DNA of 64,000 bases from Rhodopirellula sp. (lineage in GTDB: Bacteria; Planctomycetota; Planctomycetia; Pirellulales; Thermoguttaceae). The translations under genes were made by a program, and so were the position numbers. Every line of letters starts with the position of its first letter. Positions within the stretch are counted from its first letter, which is position 1. Positions 15,631 to 25,211 of the stretch are shown in pieces. The stretch spans positions 23,590 through 87,589 of the forward strand of contig JAAYEH010000311.1 in NCBI GenBank assembly GCA_012728855.1, in the 5' to 3' direction. The notes below the pieces were generated by a model that was given only the letters and a program-made list of their open reading frames with translations, did no database searches and was not told where the DNA came from.

Positions 15631-17034
15631 GCGGTCGCAGTCGAACAGGGGCAATTTGGCCTGCGGTCGGTGACGAATCTGCCACAGCCGAAGCAAGGCG
15701 AGCATGAACGTGTCACCGTTGGTGACCGCCTCATAATGGTCGTGAAGATGGGAGGCTTTCGGCAGGGGGCAGTTGTCGTCGAGAAAGAACCGAAGGCCCT
15801 TCTCGGCAAAATCGGCGGCGCCGCCGAGGTATTTCTGCTCGCCGGACAACTCGTAGGCGTTGAGCATCAGATGAATGGCGCTGCCCATCGTGCCGGGCCA
15901 GAGGGGTTCGCCGAGCGTGATTTCTCGCTGGAGATAAAGGTCGGCCGCTTCCAGGACGGCCCGTCGATAGACATCCCGTTTTACCTGGCGGTAACGGAGC
16001 ATCCACACGTTCGCTTGGCCCGCCAAGGGGCTGCCGCCGTAGGCGTTGGACCAAAGATTGCCGCCCCCGCTGCCGCCGTAAGCTTTGGCGAAAATGTCGT
16101 CGTTGGTTGCGGCCACCTCGCGCAGTCTGCCGGCCACTTCCGTGGGCGTCTTGGCGGCGGCGTTGCCCAGCGAGACGGCCAGCGAGAGGTCGTAGTTTCG
16201 CCGGCCACCTTGACGTTTGGAGCCACCGGTCAAGTAGCCCCCTTCGTGGAGACGTGCCCGCTCCAGGCCGTCGAGCACCGTGAGAATTGCGTCAAGAAAG
16301 ACATTATCTTTGGTCTTTTCGTATGCCGTCGCCCAGGTCTCGATGTAGAAACCGCCGTGGCGCGCATAGGGCGCCTCGGTCCCCGGGCCATGCGAATCGA
16401 TTGCCGCATGGCGGGAAAAGTCGCCGGTTGTCTGATCGCCGATCTGGTGCTCCCACAACCCCAGGGCAAAGCGGCGGCACGACTCGGGCGCCAATGGCCA
16501 ACTCCGCTCCCACAACAGCCACGGTCGATAGAACTCATGGGTCTTTCCCGACGGCTTGTCGATGGGCTTCTCCGTGCGGAAATCCCATCCCGCGTGTTCG
16601 CCCCACCAGAAGAGGCCCGTGGCCGGACTCTGGCAATGCTTCAAAAAGAACGCGAGCGAACGGTCCGCTTCATTGGCGTAACGAGACTCGCCGGTGAAAT
16701 CGGCCAAGGCGTAGAGAACCTGATAGAGGTTTTCGCAGTGCTGCGGATTGCCGCCGGCGAGCATGCGGTCGTGCGGGCGAACGCCCCACAATTCGCGAGG
16801 GATGGCTTCGACGTTCTCGAGTGCCTCGCCCTCAAGCAACCGCATGGTCCCGCGATCCAATGCCTCGGCGAAAAGCGGTGACGGCTCACTGCCGTAGATA
16901 TCGCGGCCATGAGCGATCATCGCATCGGCATACGAGCGCACGATCTTCAGGTAGTCGGGCGGCTCGTCGCCCTCGATGATCGAACTGGTGCAGAGGGCGG
17001 TCCATACAAGGCAGGCGGCCAACGGGCGTCGCAT
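15628..17034 (-). CDS. Secreted alpha/alpha-barrel protein of unknown specificity
   Basis: A 468-residue protein with a signal peptide (MRRPLAACLVWTALCTSS). The rest is helix-rich and rich in Trp, Phe and Tyr, with repeated motifs such as AHGRDIYG, ENLYQVLYALADFTGE, LFWWGEHAGWDF and LWPGTMGSAIHLMLNAYEL. These look like the (alpha/alpha)6 toroid of polysaccharide lyases or six-hairpin glycosidases. I cannot assign a numbered family. The ATG at 17034 has GGGAGA upstream and begins the signal peptide; the longer frame is rejected. Its stop codon lies inside a family B repeat arm. Confidence 0.75.
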   Translation of the reverse strand: MRRPLAACLVWTALCTSSIIEGDEPPDYLKIVRSYADAMIAHGRDIYGSEPSPLFAEALDRGTMRLLEGEALENVEAIPRELWGVRPHDRMLAGGNPQHCENLYQVLYALADFTGESRYANEADRSLAFFLKHCQSPATGLFWWGEHAGWDFRTEKPIDKPSGKTHEFYRPWLLWERSWPLAPESCRRFALGLWEHQIGDQTTGDFSRHAAIDSHGPGTEAPYARHGGFYIETWATAYEKTKDNVFLDAILTVLDGLERARLHEGGYLTGGSKRQGGRRNYDLSLAVSLGNAAAKTPTEVAGRLREVAATNDDIFAKAYGGSGGGNLWSNAYGGSPLAGQANVWMLRYRQVKRDVYRRAVLEAADLYLQREITLGEPLWPGTMGSAIHLMLNAYELSGEQKYLGGAADFAEKGLRFFLDDNCPLPKASHLHDHYEAVTNGDTFMLALLRLWQIRHRPQAKLPLFDCDR

Positions 17035-17306
17035 GGCGGATGTCTCCCGGCGGGTTGGCGAGGTGGGTCCGCCACCATTTTGACACACCCGTGCCAATAG
17101 TCAACGCAACGGCGTCCTTGGCATGGCAAGCAGGCGGGTGGCTGATTGATTTCCGCCGGCGGGTCGGGTACTACTTATATGCCCGGCGAACGTACGGCTC
17201 GTCGAGGTAGCCAAGACAACGGTCCACGGCGCCCTGAAAGTCCACGATTTACCGGATCTCGTTGGAATGATTGACACGAAACTGACCATTTTGGAGCCCG
17301 GCGACG

Positions 17307-17708
17307 ATGGCTGAAAACGAACCGTCCTATGCCCGTGGAGCGGTCCATGGAAACGTACTTGTCATCACGGTCATGGTCGAACAACTCCGCGATGCCAACA
17401 CTTCCTACGCGTTGCGCGATGAGATGCTTCGGCTCGTCGAGGAGGCGAAGACCAACCGGGTTATCATCGATCTGAAAAATGTCGCCTTCCTGGGCAGCAT
17501 CGGGCTGCTGGCCCTTTTGGCTGTGCGGCGGCGGTTGGAGGGGGGCCGGATCGTGATCTGCAACATGTCCTACGCGATCCGCAGCGTCTTCGATCTCTGC
17601 CGATTGATCGCGGAGGGGCCTTCCGCAACGGCTCCTTTCGAAGCCGAGTCGTCGCTCGATGCGGCCCTGGACCGCCTTTCCAAGGAGAGCCCGACTGGCA
17701 AGAAGTGA
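17307..17708 (+). CDS. STAS-domain protein (anti-sigma factor antagonist-like)
   Basis: A 133-residue single STAS domain. NVLVITVMVEQLRDANTS opens the fold, and the conserved loop VAFLGSIGLLALL carries the serine that is the usual phosphorylation site. Such proteins bind anti-sigma kinases or act as stressosome scaffolds. ATG at 17307 with GGAG upstream. It is transcribed alone, convergent with hemC 20 nt away, so its partner kinase or phosphatase is not local. Confidence 0.88.
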   Translation: MAENEPSYARGAVHGNVLVITVMVEQLRDANTSYALRDEMLRLVEEAKTNRVIIDLKNVAFLGSIGLLALLAVRRRLEGGRIVICNMSYAIRSVFDLCRLIAEGPSATAPFEAESSLDAALDRLSKESPTGKK

Positions 17709-17727
17709 CGTGGAAGCCTGGTCTGGG

Positions 17728-18726
17728 TCAATCGCCACCTTCTTGCCGCAATGGCCGCAAGACCGGAGACGCGTCACGCCCAGCCTCTTGCCGACCGGAG
17801 CGAATCAGTTCCGCGGCGCCTTGACGAATGAGTTCTTCGGCGACTCGCCGTCCCAGGTCTTCCGCAGCCGCCGGTTCACCAGCCAGCGCGATCTGCAAGC
17901 GGCGGGTTCCATCGCGATCGAGAACGCGGCCGGTAAGAAGAAGCGAGTCTTGCTCGACCCTGCCCCAAGCGGCGATGGGCGCAAGACAACCGCCCTCAAG
18001 CATGGCCAGCATCGCTCGCTCCGCCCGGACCGCTGCGTGCGAGGCGGCGTCGTCGAGCGCGGCGAGCGCGCTGCGCGTGATCTCGTCATCGGTGCGCGTT
18101 TCCAGGCCGAGCGCGCCCTGCCCGACCGCCGGAAGACTGATCGAAAGGGGCAGCAGTTCCGTGATACGATCGGCCAGTTCCAGCCGGCGGAGTCCGGCCT
18201 CGGCCAGTACAATCGCGTCGTAGTCGCCCGCGTCGACTTTGCCAAGACGTGTATCGACGTTGCCGCGGATTTCCCTGGTTTGGAGGTCCGGCCGGTGGTA
18301 GAGCAGTTGAGCACGGCGGCGAAGACTGCCGGTGCCGACCACGGCGCTGGGCGGCAATTGCGCCAGCGTGGTTCCGTCGCGCGAGACCAAGGCGTCGCAG
18401 ACCGGCGCCCGCTGGGGCACCGCGGCCAAACAGAGCCCCGCGATGGGTTCGGTCGGCAAGTCCTTCAGACTATGGACGGCCAGATCGACCTGGTTTTCCA
18501 GCAAGGCCCGCTGAATTTCTTTCGTAAACACGCCCTGGGCGCCGATCGACTCCACCGGCCCTTGTTGCTGGACGTCGCCACGGGTGACGATCGGAACGAG
18601 TTCGACGTCGACGCCCGCCTCCGCCAGCCGGGCGGCGACCCACTCCGCCTGCCATCGTGCCAAGGCGCTGCCGCGCGTTCCGATTCGAAGACGGGGTCGG
18701 GAAACCATCGTATTGATCACGCCCAT
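17728..18726 (-). CDS. hemC: Hydroxymethylbilane synthase (porphobilinogen deaminase)
   Basis: A 332-residue cytoplasmic enzyme that joins four porphobilinogen units into hydroxymethylbilane in haem and tetrapyrrole synthesis. RLRIGTRGSALARWQ is the N-terminal signature, HSLKDLP and GTGSLRRRAQL are active-site loops, and LEGGCLAPIAAWG contains the cysteine that holds the dipyrromethane cofactor. Length is a little above the usual 310 because of a basic C-terminal tail. The ATG at 18726 was preferred to a TTG at 18747; both lie just after the comF stop, so hemC is cotranscribed with comF. Confidence 0.95.
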   Translation of the reverse strand: MGVINTMVSRPRLRIGTRGSALARWQAEWVAARLAEAGVDVELVPIVTRGDVQQQGPVESIGAQGVFTKEIQRALLENQVDLAVHSLKDLPTEPIAGLCLAAVPQRAPVCDALVSRDGTTLAQLPPSAVVGTGSLRRRAQLLYHRPDLQTREIRGNVDTRLGKVDAGDYDAIVLAEAGLRRLELADRITELLPLSISLPAVGQGALGLETRTDDEITRSALAALDDAASHAAVRAERAMLAMLEGGCLAPIAAWGRVEQDSLLLTGRVLDRDGTRRLQIALAGEPAAAEDLGRRVAEELIRQGAAELIRSGRQEAGRDASPVLRPLRQEGGD

Positions 18727-18743
18727 TTTCTCGGGTCCGCCGC

Positions 18744-19559
18744 TCAAACGGCGTCGTCACTTTCCGCCCTCGCCACGACGGCGACGGCCACCATGTCCGC
18801 TCCCGCCCGCCTCAAAACGCTCGCCGCCTCGCTGGCGGTCGCCCCAGTGGTCAGAACATCGTCGACCAGCAGAACTCGTGCCCCCTGTACATCACACGCG
18901 GCGCCGACTTCAAACGCTCCGCGGACGTTGTGGAAGCGTTCGCCGGGCGCCAGGTCGGGCTGGAGGCGGGTATTGCGGCGGCGGCGGAGTAGTCTGGGCG
19001 CAAAGGCCGTTCCCAGGCCGCGTGCGATCTGTTCCGCCAGAAGCTCCGGGCTGTTCGTCTTTCGCATCGCCCGGCGGAACCAGTGCATGGGTACCGGAGC
19101 GACCCACTGCGGGCGGAGTTGCGTCAGCTTTTCCTTACGCCGCAGCACCAGCAGTTGGCCCAGGGCACAAGCCAGCGGTTCTCCGCTGGGCCGTTTCATT
19201 TTCAGTACCGCTGAGCGAAGCTGATCGCGGTAGACTCCCAGCGGCACCACGGTGTCGAAATGGAAACGCCGCCCACGACAGCCGACACAGGGGGCCATGG
19301 CGGAAGTCCCCGAAGGGACCGGGGCTCCGCATCGATCGCAACCGACCCATTCCGCGGGGCCCATCGCCTCAACGCAATCGCCGCAGAGAAGCGGCCTGTC
19401 CGCAGGATGCTCGCAGCCCAGGTCGACATCGCAACACGCGCAGCGAGGCGGAAAGAGAAGATTCACGCCAGCCGCGGCCCAATCGGTCGAGGCCCGCCGC
19501 AGCCCCCGCGCCGCACGCCGCCAGGCTTGCCTGAGCAGTGGTTGCTTTGCAGAGGTCAT
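18744..19559 (-). CDS. comF: ComF family phosphoribosyltransferase-like protein
   Basis: A 271-residue protein with the ComF layout. An N-terminal zinc-ribbon region (CACCDVDLGC, LLCGDC, GCDRCGAP, CVGCRGR) is followed by a type I phosphoribosyltransferase domain ending in VLLVDDVLTTGATASEAA, the PRPP-binding loop. In naturally competent bacteria ComF acts with the ComFA helicase in DNA uptake; in many bacteria its role is unsettled. ATG at 19559 was chosen because the conserved protein starts soon after. Downstream hemC begins 17 nt past its stop. Confidence 0.9.
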   Translation of the reverse strand: MTSAKQPLLRQAWRRAARGLRRASTDWAAAGVNLLFPPRCACCDVDLGCEHPADRPLLCGDCVEAMGPAEWVGCDRCGAPVPSGTSAMAPCVGCRGRRFHFDTVVPLGVYRDQLRSAVLKMKRPSGEPLACALGQLLVLRRKEKLTQLRPQWVAPVPMHWFRRAMRKTNSPELLAEQIARGLGTAFAPRLLRRRRNTRLQPDLAPGERFHNVRGAFEVGAACDVQGARVLLVDDVLTTGATASEAASVLRRAGADMVAVAVVARAESDDAV

Positions 19560-19664
19560 GGCCGGATGGGGGTTGGGAAGATAATGGAGAGTTAAGAGTC
19601 CGGAGTCGAGAGCCAAGCGAATGGTTGGTTTCTTTCGCCGATGCACAGCGGCGGGCCGCGGCCA

Positions 19665-20906
19665 TCATAGCACGATTTCGCGGCGAAGACGATGGTAGGT
19701 TTCCATCGCATCGGGGAACGGCGCCAGCGCGCGGTCGAAAATCCCCAGGGTATAGGCGATGGTCATGCCGTAGTTGCAGATCGGAACTCCGGCTTGCCGG
19801 CAGCGGAGCATCCGGGTAAGCACCTCCCGGCGGTTCCACATGCAAGCGCCGCAATGAACCACAAGTTGGTAGTCGGCCAGATCGTCGGGAAAGTCGTGGC
19901 CCTGGGTCGCGTTGATTTCCAGATCGCCGCCGACGTATTGCTTCAGCCACCGCGGGATCTTCACCCGCCCGATGTCTTCACCGATGGGATGATGGCTGCA
20001 CGCTTCGGCGATCAACACGCGGTCGCCCGATTTGAGCCCTTCGATGGCGAGCGCCCCCTCGACGAACTGGCTCAAGTCCCCTTTCTGCCGCGCGAAGAGG
20101 ATGGAGAACGAAGTCATCTTCACATCCGGCGGCGTGTCGGCCGAGACTTTCAGAAACGCCTGGGAATCGGTCACCACCAGGGCCGGTGGCCGGTTGAGCC
20201 GGGCCAGCGCGTCGCGGAGTTCTCGCTCCTTGACGACCATCGAGTAGGCGTCGCCATCGAGCAATTCGCGAATGGTCTGCACCTGCGGCTGGATCAGCCG
20301 GCCCTTGGGAGCCTCCTTGTCGATCGGCACGACGAGCACCGCGAGTTCACCCGCCGGGACGAGATCGGAGACGATGGGCGGAGTGTTGATGAATTCCTCG
20401 GGGGCGGCAGCGATGAGGGCCTCGCGGAGTTCGAGAATCCCGCGACCGGCGGTGGCCACGGTTTCCAACCACGGGGTCTTGGCGGTCTTCAGTTCGTCGA
20501 TCAACGCACCATGCGGCCGGCCGAGATCGGCCTTATTGAACACCGCGATGGCCGGAATCCCGCGGCTGCGGAGTTCCCGGACCATGAGTTCCTCGAACTC
20601 ACCCCACTCGCCGGCACTGGCGACGACAACGCCCACGTCGGTGCGGTCCAGTACCTGCCTGGTCCGCTTCACCCGCTCTTCGCCCAGCGCGCCGGCGTCG
20701 TCGATCCCCGCCGTGTCGATGAAAAGGACCGGTCCGATGGGCAACAGTTCCATCGGTTTTTCGACCGGGTCGGTCGTGGTGCCGGCAATCTCCGAGACAA
20801 TGGAAACCTGCTGCCGCGTCATCGCGTTCAATAACGATGACTTGCCGGCGTTGCGGCGTCCGAAGAGGCCGATGTGCAAACGGAAGCTCTTTGGGGCAGT
20901 GCGCAT
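19665..20906 (-). CDS. hydF: [FeFe]-hydrogenase maturation GTPase HydF
   Basis: A 413-residue scaffold protein on which the 2Fe subcluster of the H-cluster is built before transfer to the hydrogenase. The GTPase domain has GRRNAGKSS (P loop), TTTDPV, DTAG and NKAD. The C-terminal cluster-binding domain shows EACSHHP and VHCGACMWNR, supplying the three conserved cysteines that bind the 4Fe-4S cluster. HydF is specific to [FeFe] hydrogenases, so the cell should also encode HydE, HydG and HydA, none of which is in this window. It lies 105 nt upstream of comF on the same strand, an unusual neighbour. Confidence 0.93.
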   Translation of the reverse strand: MRTAPKSFRLHIGLFGRRNAGKSSLLNAMTRQQVSIVSEIAGTTTDPVEKPMELLPIGPVLFIDTAGIDDAGALGEERVKRTRQVLDRTDVGVVVASAGEWGEFEELMVRELRSRGIPAIAVFNKADLGRPHGALIDELKTAKTPWLETVATAGRGILELREALIAAAPEEFINTPPIVSDLVPAGELAVLVVPIDKEAPKGRLIQPQVQTIRELLDGDAYSMVVKERELRDALARLNRPPALVVTDSQAFLKVSADTPPDVKMTSFSILFARQKGDLSQFVEGALAIEGLKSGDRVLIAEACSHHPIGEDIGRVKIPRWLKQYVGGDLEINATQGHDFPDDLADYQLVVHCGACMWNRREVLTRMLRCRQAGVPICNYGMTIAYTLGIFDRALAPFPDAMETYHRLRREIVL

Positions 20907-21006
20907 GGGTGGTAAGGTTTAGGCCGATGGAATACCAGGTCTGGCGTTTGGACGCCTCATAGGATTATTTCATTATTCTATCGTCTCGAAATTCGGCGCA
21001 GGCAAT

Positions 21007-21240
21007 CTATTGACGTGGAACGGCAAATTCACCGCGAAGGCGGAGAACCTGCCCATCCTCCTCGAGACGCCCGCGGAGCGCGGCATACTCCAGTTGCTGC
21101 ACCGCAACGTCGCCGTCGATCGCCAGGCGGGCGTCGACATGTAGCGCCACACCGGACTCGCGCGCCATGGCGTTGAAGAGCCGCTCGGCACCTCCAGCGC
21201 AGTCGTCGGCCGTGTGCGGAAAAAGACTCCCGACCACCAT
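21007..21240 (-). CDS. Possible 77-residue ORF or gene remnant
   Basis: The frame reads protein-like over its last 60 residues (RLFNAMARESGVALHVDARL, then alternating hydrophobic and charged residues to GEFAVPRQ). Its putative ATG at 21240 lies at the family C half-repeat, so the first residues (VVGSLFPH) come from repeat sequence. Either a short gene whose 5' end was replaced by the repeat, or the 3' end of a lost gene. No family recognised. Confidence 0.3.
   Translation of the reverse strand: MVVGSLFPHTADDCAGGAERLFNAMARESGVALHVDARLAIDGDVAVQQLEYAALRGRLEEDGQVLRLRGEFAVPRQ
21211..21236. repeat. Family C half-element
   Basis: CGTGTGCGGAAAAAGACTCC followed by CGACCA matches one arm of the repeat at 5845-5936. 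No opposite arm is present nearby. Confidence 0.7.
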
Positions 21241-21357
21241 TTCGCCCCGCAAGCCCTTTGATTGCATGCGCCCTGCCGGCGTGCTACTCTGAAGACACAC
21301 GTCACCTTGTAACCTGCCAACCGATTATTGCCCGCGCTCAAAGGAGAAACCCATCTC

Positions 21358-22632
21358 ATGAACCTGTTCAGCCGAGGGTTGCGGGTCGCGGCACTGCTGC
21401 TGTGGATGTCGGCCTGTCCTGCCGTCGCCGTGGAGAAACAGTTCACGCTGACCGTGAAGGCCGGCACGCATGACCACGCCAACGTACCGGCCGTCGTTAC
21501 ACTCCAACTCCCCGCAGCTCTGGCCGGCGCCCGCTCGGCCACGCTCACCTGCCCTGCCGGCAACAAGATCGCGGGCCAACTGACCGCGCCGGAGTTGCTC
21601 AACGGCGCAGTGGCGGCGGAAGGAAGCGTCGTCCGCGAATTGCACTTCATCCTGCCCAACCTGAAGCGAGAGGCGGCGATGTCGCTCAAAGCCGTCATCT
21701 CGACCGAACCTGCCGTCGAACCCGGCTTCGCCTGGAAAGAAGCCCCGGGCGAGTATGCCGAATTGAGCTTCGACGGGCGGCCCGTCATGCGTTACGTCTC
21801 GAAGCCCTTCGACGCCACATCGAAAGAGAGCAAGGAAGATACCGGCAAGCCGTTTCATCACCTCTACGATCCGCGAGGCCGGCGATTTGTCACCAACGGC
21901 GGCCCGGATGGGCTCTATCCGCACCACCGCGGTTTGTTCTACGGCTTCAGCAAGATCAGATACGGCGATTTGACGGGCGTCAACACATGGGCGGGAGCGG
22001 ATACGGGGCACCAGGAACACAATGCCTTTGTCGCCCAGGAGGCCGGACCGGTGCTCGGCCGGCATCGGGTGGCCATCGATTGGGTCGGCCCCGAGTCGGA
22101 CGTCTTTGCGGTGGAGGACCGCGAGATGACGGCCTACCACGTTCCCGGCGGCATCCTCGTCGAATTCGCTTCGCGGCTGTCGAGCAAAGTCGGTGCAATC
22201 AAGCTGGACGGCGATCCGCAACATGCCGGGTTTCAGTTCCGCGCGGCCAACGAGGTCGCCGAAAAGACTGACAAGCAGACATGGTACTTGCGACCGGACG
22301 GCAAAGGCGCTGCCGGCGAGACCCGCAACTGGGACCACAAAACCCGCGACCCGGCCTGCGTGAATCTGCCGTGGCACGCGTGCAGCTTCGTGCTCGGCGG
22401 ACAGCGCTACACCTGCGTCTACGTCGACAAGCCGTCCAATCCTAAAGAAGCCCGCTTCAGCGAACGGAGCTACGCGCGCTTCGGCTCCTACTTCGAATAC
22501 GAGCTGGAAGAGGGCAAGGATTTGGAGCTGAACTATCGCATCTGGCTCCAGGAAGGCGAGATCGCGCCGGAAACGGCCCAAACGCTGAGCGACGATTTTG
22601 TCGATCCGGTCGAGGTTGTGGTAGAGCCGTAG
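21358..22632 (+). CDS. PmoA-family secreted protein (DUF6807)
   Basis: A 424-residue exported protein (signal MNLFSRGLRVAALLLWMSAC, cleavage near AVA). The core motifs GPDGLYPHHRGLFYGF, NTWAG, HQEHNAF and AGFQFRAANEV are those of the 'methane oxygenase PmoA' family DUF6807. Despite that name, planctomycete members are not methane monooxygenases; their many His and aromatic residues suggest a carbohydrate-related role, which is unproven. ATG at 21358 has AAAGGAGA upstream. The DUF1080 gene follows 66 nt later, and the two often co-occur in planctomycete genomes. Confidence 0.85.
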   Translation: MNLFSRGLRVAALLLWMSACPAVAVEKQFTLTVKAGTHDHANVPAVVTLQLPAALAGARSATLTCPAGNKIAGQLTAPELLNGAVAAEGSVVRELHFILPNLKREAAMSLKAVISTEPAVEPGFAWKEAPGEYAELSFDGRPVMRYVSKPFDATSKESKEDTGKPFHHLYDPRGRRFVTNGGPDGLYPHHRGLFYGFSKIRYGDLTGVNTWAGADTGHQEHNAFVAQEAGPVLGRHRVAIDWVGPESDVFAVEDREMTAYHVPGGILVEFASRLSSKVGAIKLDGDPQHAGFQFRAANEVAEKTDKQTWYLRPDGKGAAGETRNWDHKTRDPACVNLPWHACSFVLGGQRYTCVYVDKPSNPKEARFSERSYARFGSYFEYELEEGKDLELNYRIWLQEGEIAPETAQTLSDDFVDPVEVVVEP

Positions 22633-22698
22633 CAAACTGTCTTGGATCAATGTGTCGGAAGCGTGTATTGATAGTCCCCCTACCCATCGAGGTTCAGC

Positions 22699-23379
22699 AT
22701 GACAAGAATCACGACCCTGGCTGCAGCGACTCTGCTGTTTCTCATTTCCGCCGCCGGTGTATCAACGGCGGCCGACAACACGCCTCCCGAGGACTTCGTC
22801 GCCCTCTTCAACGGCAAGGATCTCAGCGGCTGGAAAGGGCTGGTAGGCAATCCGAAAACCCGCGCCGCCATGACTTCCGAGCAACTGGCCGAAGCCCAGA
22901 AGACTGCGGACGACGAGATGCGCGCGCATTGGAAAGTGGTTGACGGGGCGTTGGAGTTCGACGGCAAGGGGAAAAGCCTATGCACCGCGAAGGACTACGG
23001 CGATTTCGAGATGCTGGTCGACTGGAAGATCCTGCCCAAGGGCGACAGCGGCATCTATCTCCGCGGCAGCCCCCAGGTCCAGATCTGGGATACGGCCGAC
23101 CGACCCGAGGGATCCGGCGGGCTTTTCAACAACAAGATCCACCCCGCCAAGCCGCTGAAATGCGCTGACAAACCGATCGGCCAATGGAATACCTTCCGCA
23201 TCAAGATGGTCGGCGAGAAGGTGACCGTCTGGCTCAACGGCGAACTGGTCGCCGACGCCGTCGTCCTGGAAAACTACTGGGAACGCGACAAGCCGATCTA
23301 CCCGACCGGGCAGATCGAACTGCAGAACCACGGCAACACGCTCTGGTTCAAGAATGTCTACCTCCGAGAGATCAAGTAG
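22699..23379 (+). CDS. Secreted DUF1080 protein (3-keto-disaccharide hydrolase type)
   Basis: A 226-residue protein with a signal peptide (LAAATLLFLISAAGVSTA). ALFNGKDLSGWKG, WKVVDGALEF, DYGDFEMLVDWKI and GDSGIYLRGSPQVQIWD are the standard DUF1080 motifs of a concanavalin-like jelly-roll fold. Some members hydrolyse 3-keto-disaccharides made by Gfo/Idh-type oxidation, which fits the number of exported Gfo/Idh proteins in this window. ATG at 22699 with GAGG upstream. Confidence 0.93.
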   Translation: MTRITTLAAATLLFLISAAGVSTAADNTPPEDFVALFNGKDLSGWKGLVGNPKTRAAMTSEQLAEAQKTADDEMRAHWKVVDGALEFDGKGKSLCTAKDYGDFEMLVDWKILPKGDSGIYLRGSPQVQIWDTADRPEGSGGLFNNKIHPAKPLKCADKPIGQWNTFRIKMVGEKVTVWLNGELVADAVVLENYWERDKPIYPTGQIELQNHGNTLWFKNVYLREIK

Positions 23380-23391
23380 GCGGCCTTCGCG

Positions 23392-24351
23392 TTACCTATA
23401 GTCCGGAATCTTGACAATCTCGTTCAGGAACAGCCGTCGGATGGCGTCGTAACCACGGATGTTCGGGTCTTCCAGATTCGAGGCGTACCAGTAGTGCGGA
23501 TCCTTGGAGCGGTAGCAATCGCGCCAGAATTGGCGGCAGTGGATGCCGTGGCCCAGAAATGCCTCATGCATCGGCACGAGGTACACCGATTCTCGCTCGG
23601 CCGCACAGCGATGGATGACTTTCTGGTACGCGCGGTGGACGGCCAGGCCTTCGGACCAGGGTGGCAGGCCGGCCCGAGTGGCGTCGCCGATGCCGTCGGT
23701 CGGGTCGTAGATGTCGGCAAGGAAGACGAAGCAACCGCCGGGAAAGCGCTGCTCGAGTAGATCGATCATCTCGTCGAGTCGCTTCTCGAAACTGGCGATC
23801 CACGGTCGGGCAAGCTCCAGTGTAGCCCCATACATCGCGCCCTCGCGAGGCGGCAAACGGCCATAACTGTGGATCAGGTCATTGCCTCCGGTTGTCATGA
23901 CCACCAGGCCGAGCGTATCCGCCTCCTGAGTTTTCAGACGTTCGCGAAGGTATGCGACATGCTCCAGCGACGTGGAGCCTGAGACAGCGATATTCCTGGC
24001 ACTGAGATTCGGCAGCACCGCCGACAAGCTGATGCCTTGCATGTCCGAGAACTCGTCCGGCGGGTTCTCTACGAGACGGCCGAAGTAGGAATAGGGCTGC
24101 GTCACACCGAAACCGGCCGTCACACTATCGCCCACGCCGAGCAGCAAGACCTTTCGCGGCGTCCAAGGCAGGTTGAACGACTGCCGCGCGACCGGCGGCC
24201 CGGCGGGGCCCTCGCCCATCGGTAGCGAGAGCCAGTAGTGCCGATAGGCCAAACCGGCCAACAGGAGGATCGCACCGAACGAAGTCAAGACGATCAAGCG
24301 GCGTAGTTTGCACGAAAGCCGCTGCCCGGAATTCACTGTTTGGCCATTCAT
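23392..24351 (-). CDS. Membrane-anchored SGNH/GDSL hydrolase
   Basis: A 319-residue esterase-like protein. One N-terminal helix (LIVLTSFGAILLLAGLAYRHY) anchors it with the enzyme outside. Block I is LLLGVGDSVTAGFG (catalytic Ser), block III is TTGGNDL, and a C-terminal D..H pair is expected near SNLEDPNIRGY, where the His is not obvious. Substrate is an ester on a lipid or polysaccharide. ATG at 24351 was chosen because AGGAGA precedes it and the anchor begins there. Convergent with the DUF1080 gene, 12 nt apart. Confidence 0.82.
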   Translation of the reverse strand: MNGQTVNSGQRLSCKLRRLIVLTSFGAILLLAGLAYRHYWLSLPMGEGPAGPPVARQSFNLPWTPRKVLLLGVGDSVTAGFGVTQPYSYFGRLVENPPDEFSDMQGISLSAVLPNLSARNIAVSGSTSLEHVAYLRERLKTQEADTLGLVVMTTGGNDLIHSYGRLPPREGAMYGATLELARPWIASFEKRLDEMIDLLEQRFPGGCFVFLADIYDPTDGIGDATRAGLPPWSEGLAVHRAYQKVIHRCAAERESVYLVPMHEAFLGHGIHCRQFWRDCYRSKDPHYWYASNLEDPNIRGYDAIRRLFLNEIVKIPDYR

Positions 24352-24584
24352 GCAAGGTCTCCTGGAACGATTCCGCCAGGTTTTGCGCCTTTTGTCGACG
24401 CCTGTTCCTGCGCCCCAATCGGAGTTGGCAACACTCCCATTCGTGACATTCTCGGTATGATATTGGCAATGCGAGCGGCGGTAAATACACTCTGGATGTC
24501 GTCCCGAAGGGTTGGCCAAGCCGAATACGGCTCCGGCCAACCGTACCGTTGGCAATCCGGGGGTGGCATAACTGAAGGGAACCC

Positions 24585-25031
24585 ATGCGCAGCTATGGTG
24601 AGTGCTTCCTGACCGTCTACATTGTGCTCGTAGCCACCAACTCCGCGCAGCCACAAGAGTTCGCGGGGACGGGCGGAGATTTTGGCGGTCCTCTAAACGC
24701 TGCCCAACCGTTCACTTCTATGGGATTGATTGACGTCGAGAAATCCACTGCGCCGGCATTGGCAATGCATGCCGGCCGATTCTCGATTACCCATATTCGA
24801 GATCATGCGATTCTTCTTGATTCAGCCACGGGTCGGACATGGTATCTGAACGTCGGCGAGAACGAGGAAGGTGTTATTCTTCAATGGGTGCCGATTCCGC
24901 GGATGGGCCAACGTGCGCCGGAATCTCCGCAACCGCGAGCAGACCATCAAAACTCCGAAAGGGAAGATCACAAATCGTTCGATCCTTTCCAATCTCGGAA
25001 CGCGGCTCAGAAGAAGTCGAAGCCGAAATAA
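24585..25031 (+). CDS. Hypothetical secreted protein (148 aa)
   Basis: The N-terminus (CFLTVYIVLVATNSAQPQEF) looks like a signal peptide. The middle reads FSITHIRDHAILLDSATGRTWYL then EGVILQWVPIPR, a pattern found in small planctomycete proteins that repeat a value-and-display strand. The tail is charged and Ser/Lys-rich. ATG with GAAGGGAA upstream. First of three poorly characterised genes on this strand. No function proposed. Confidence 0.65.
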   Translation: MRSYGECFLTVYIVLVATNSAQPQEFAGTGGDFGGPLNAAQPFTSMGLIDVEKSTAPALAMHAGRFSITHIRDHAILLDSATGRTWYLNVGENEEGVILQWVPIPRMGQRAPESPQPRADHQNSEREDHKSFDPFQSRNAAQKKSKPK

Positions 25032-25069
25032 CGTTGCGCACGACTGCCAATTCTTTGGGCCGCACAGTC

Positions 25070-25128
25070 CGGCATCTATGCCGCGGGGCCTTTGGTCTAG
25101 TGCCAGCCACGGCGGAGTGGTAGACTGA
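25070..25128. repeat. Direct repeat unit, copy 1 (ends GTGGTAGACTGA)
   Basis: This stretch and 25686-25743 share a ..ATGCCG..G..CCTT.GG..ACGGCG.G pattern and an identical GTGGTAGACTGA end. Each lies about 65-85 nt before the next gene's start. It may be a shared leader or the trace of a local duplication. Confidence 0.45.
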
Positions 25129-25211
25129 GATGTCGTGGGATGTGAATTCAAGTGCCCGGGACTGGCGTCGGCCTCACCTACCGTCATGTGGATTATGCAC
25201 TGAGGTGTGTA

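Noticed and set aside
17113..17306. Small frames upstream of the STAS gene
   Set aside because: No supporting start signal; the stretch is better read as the promoter region.
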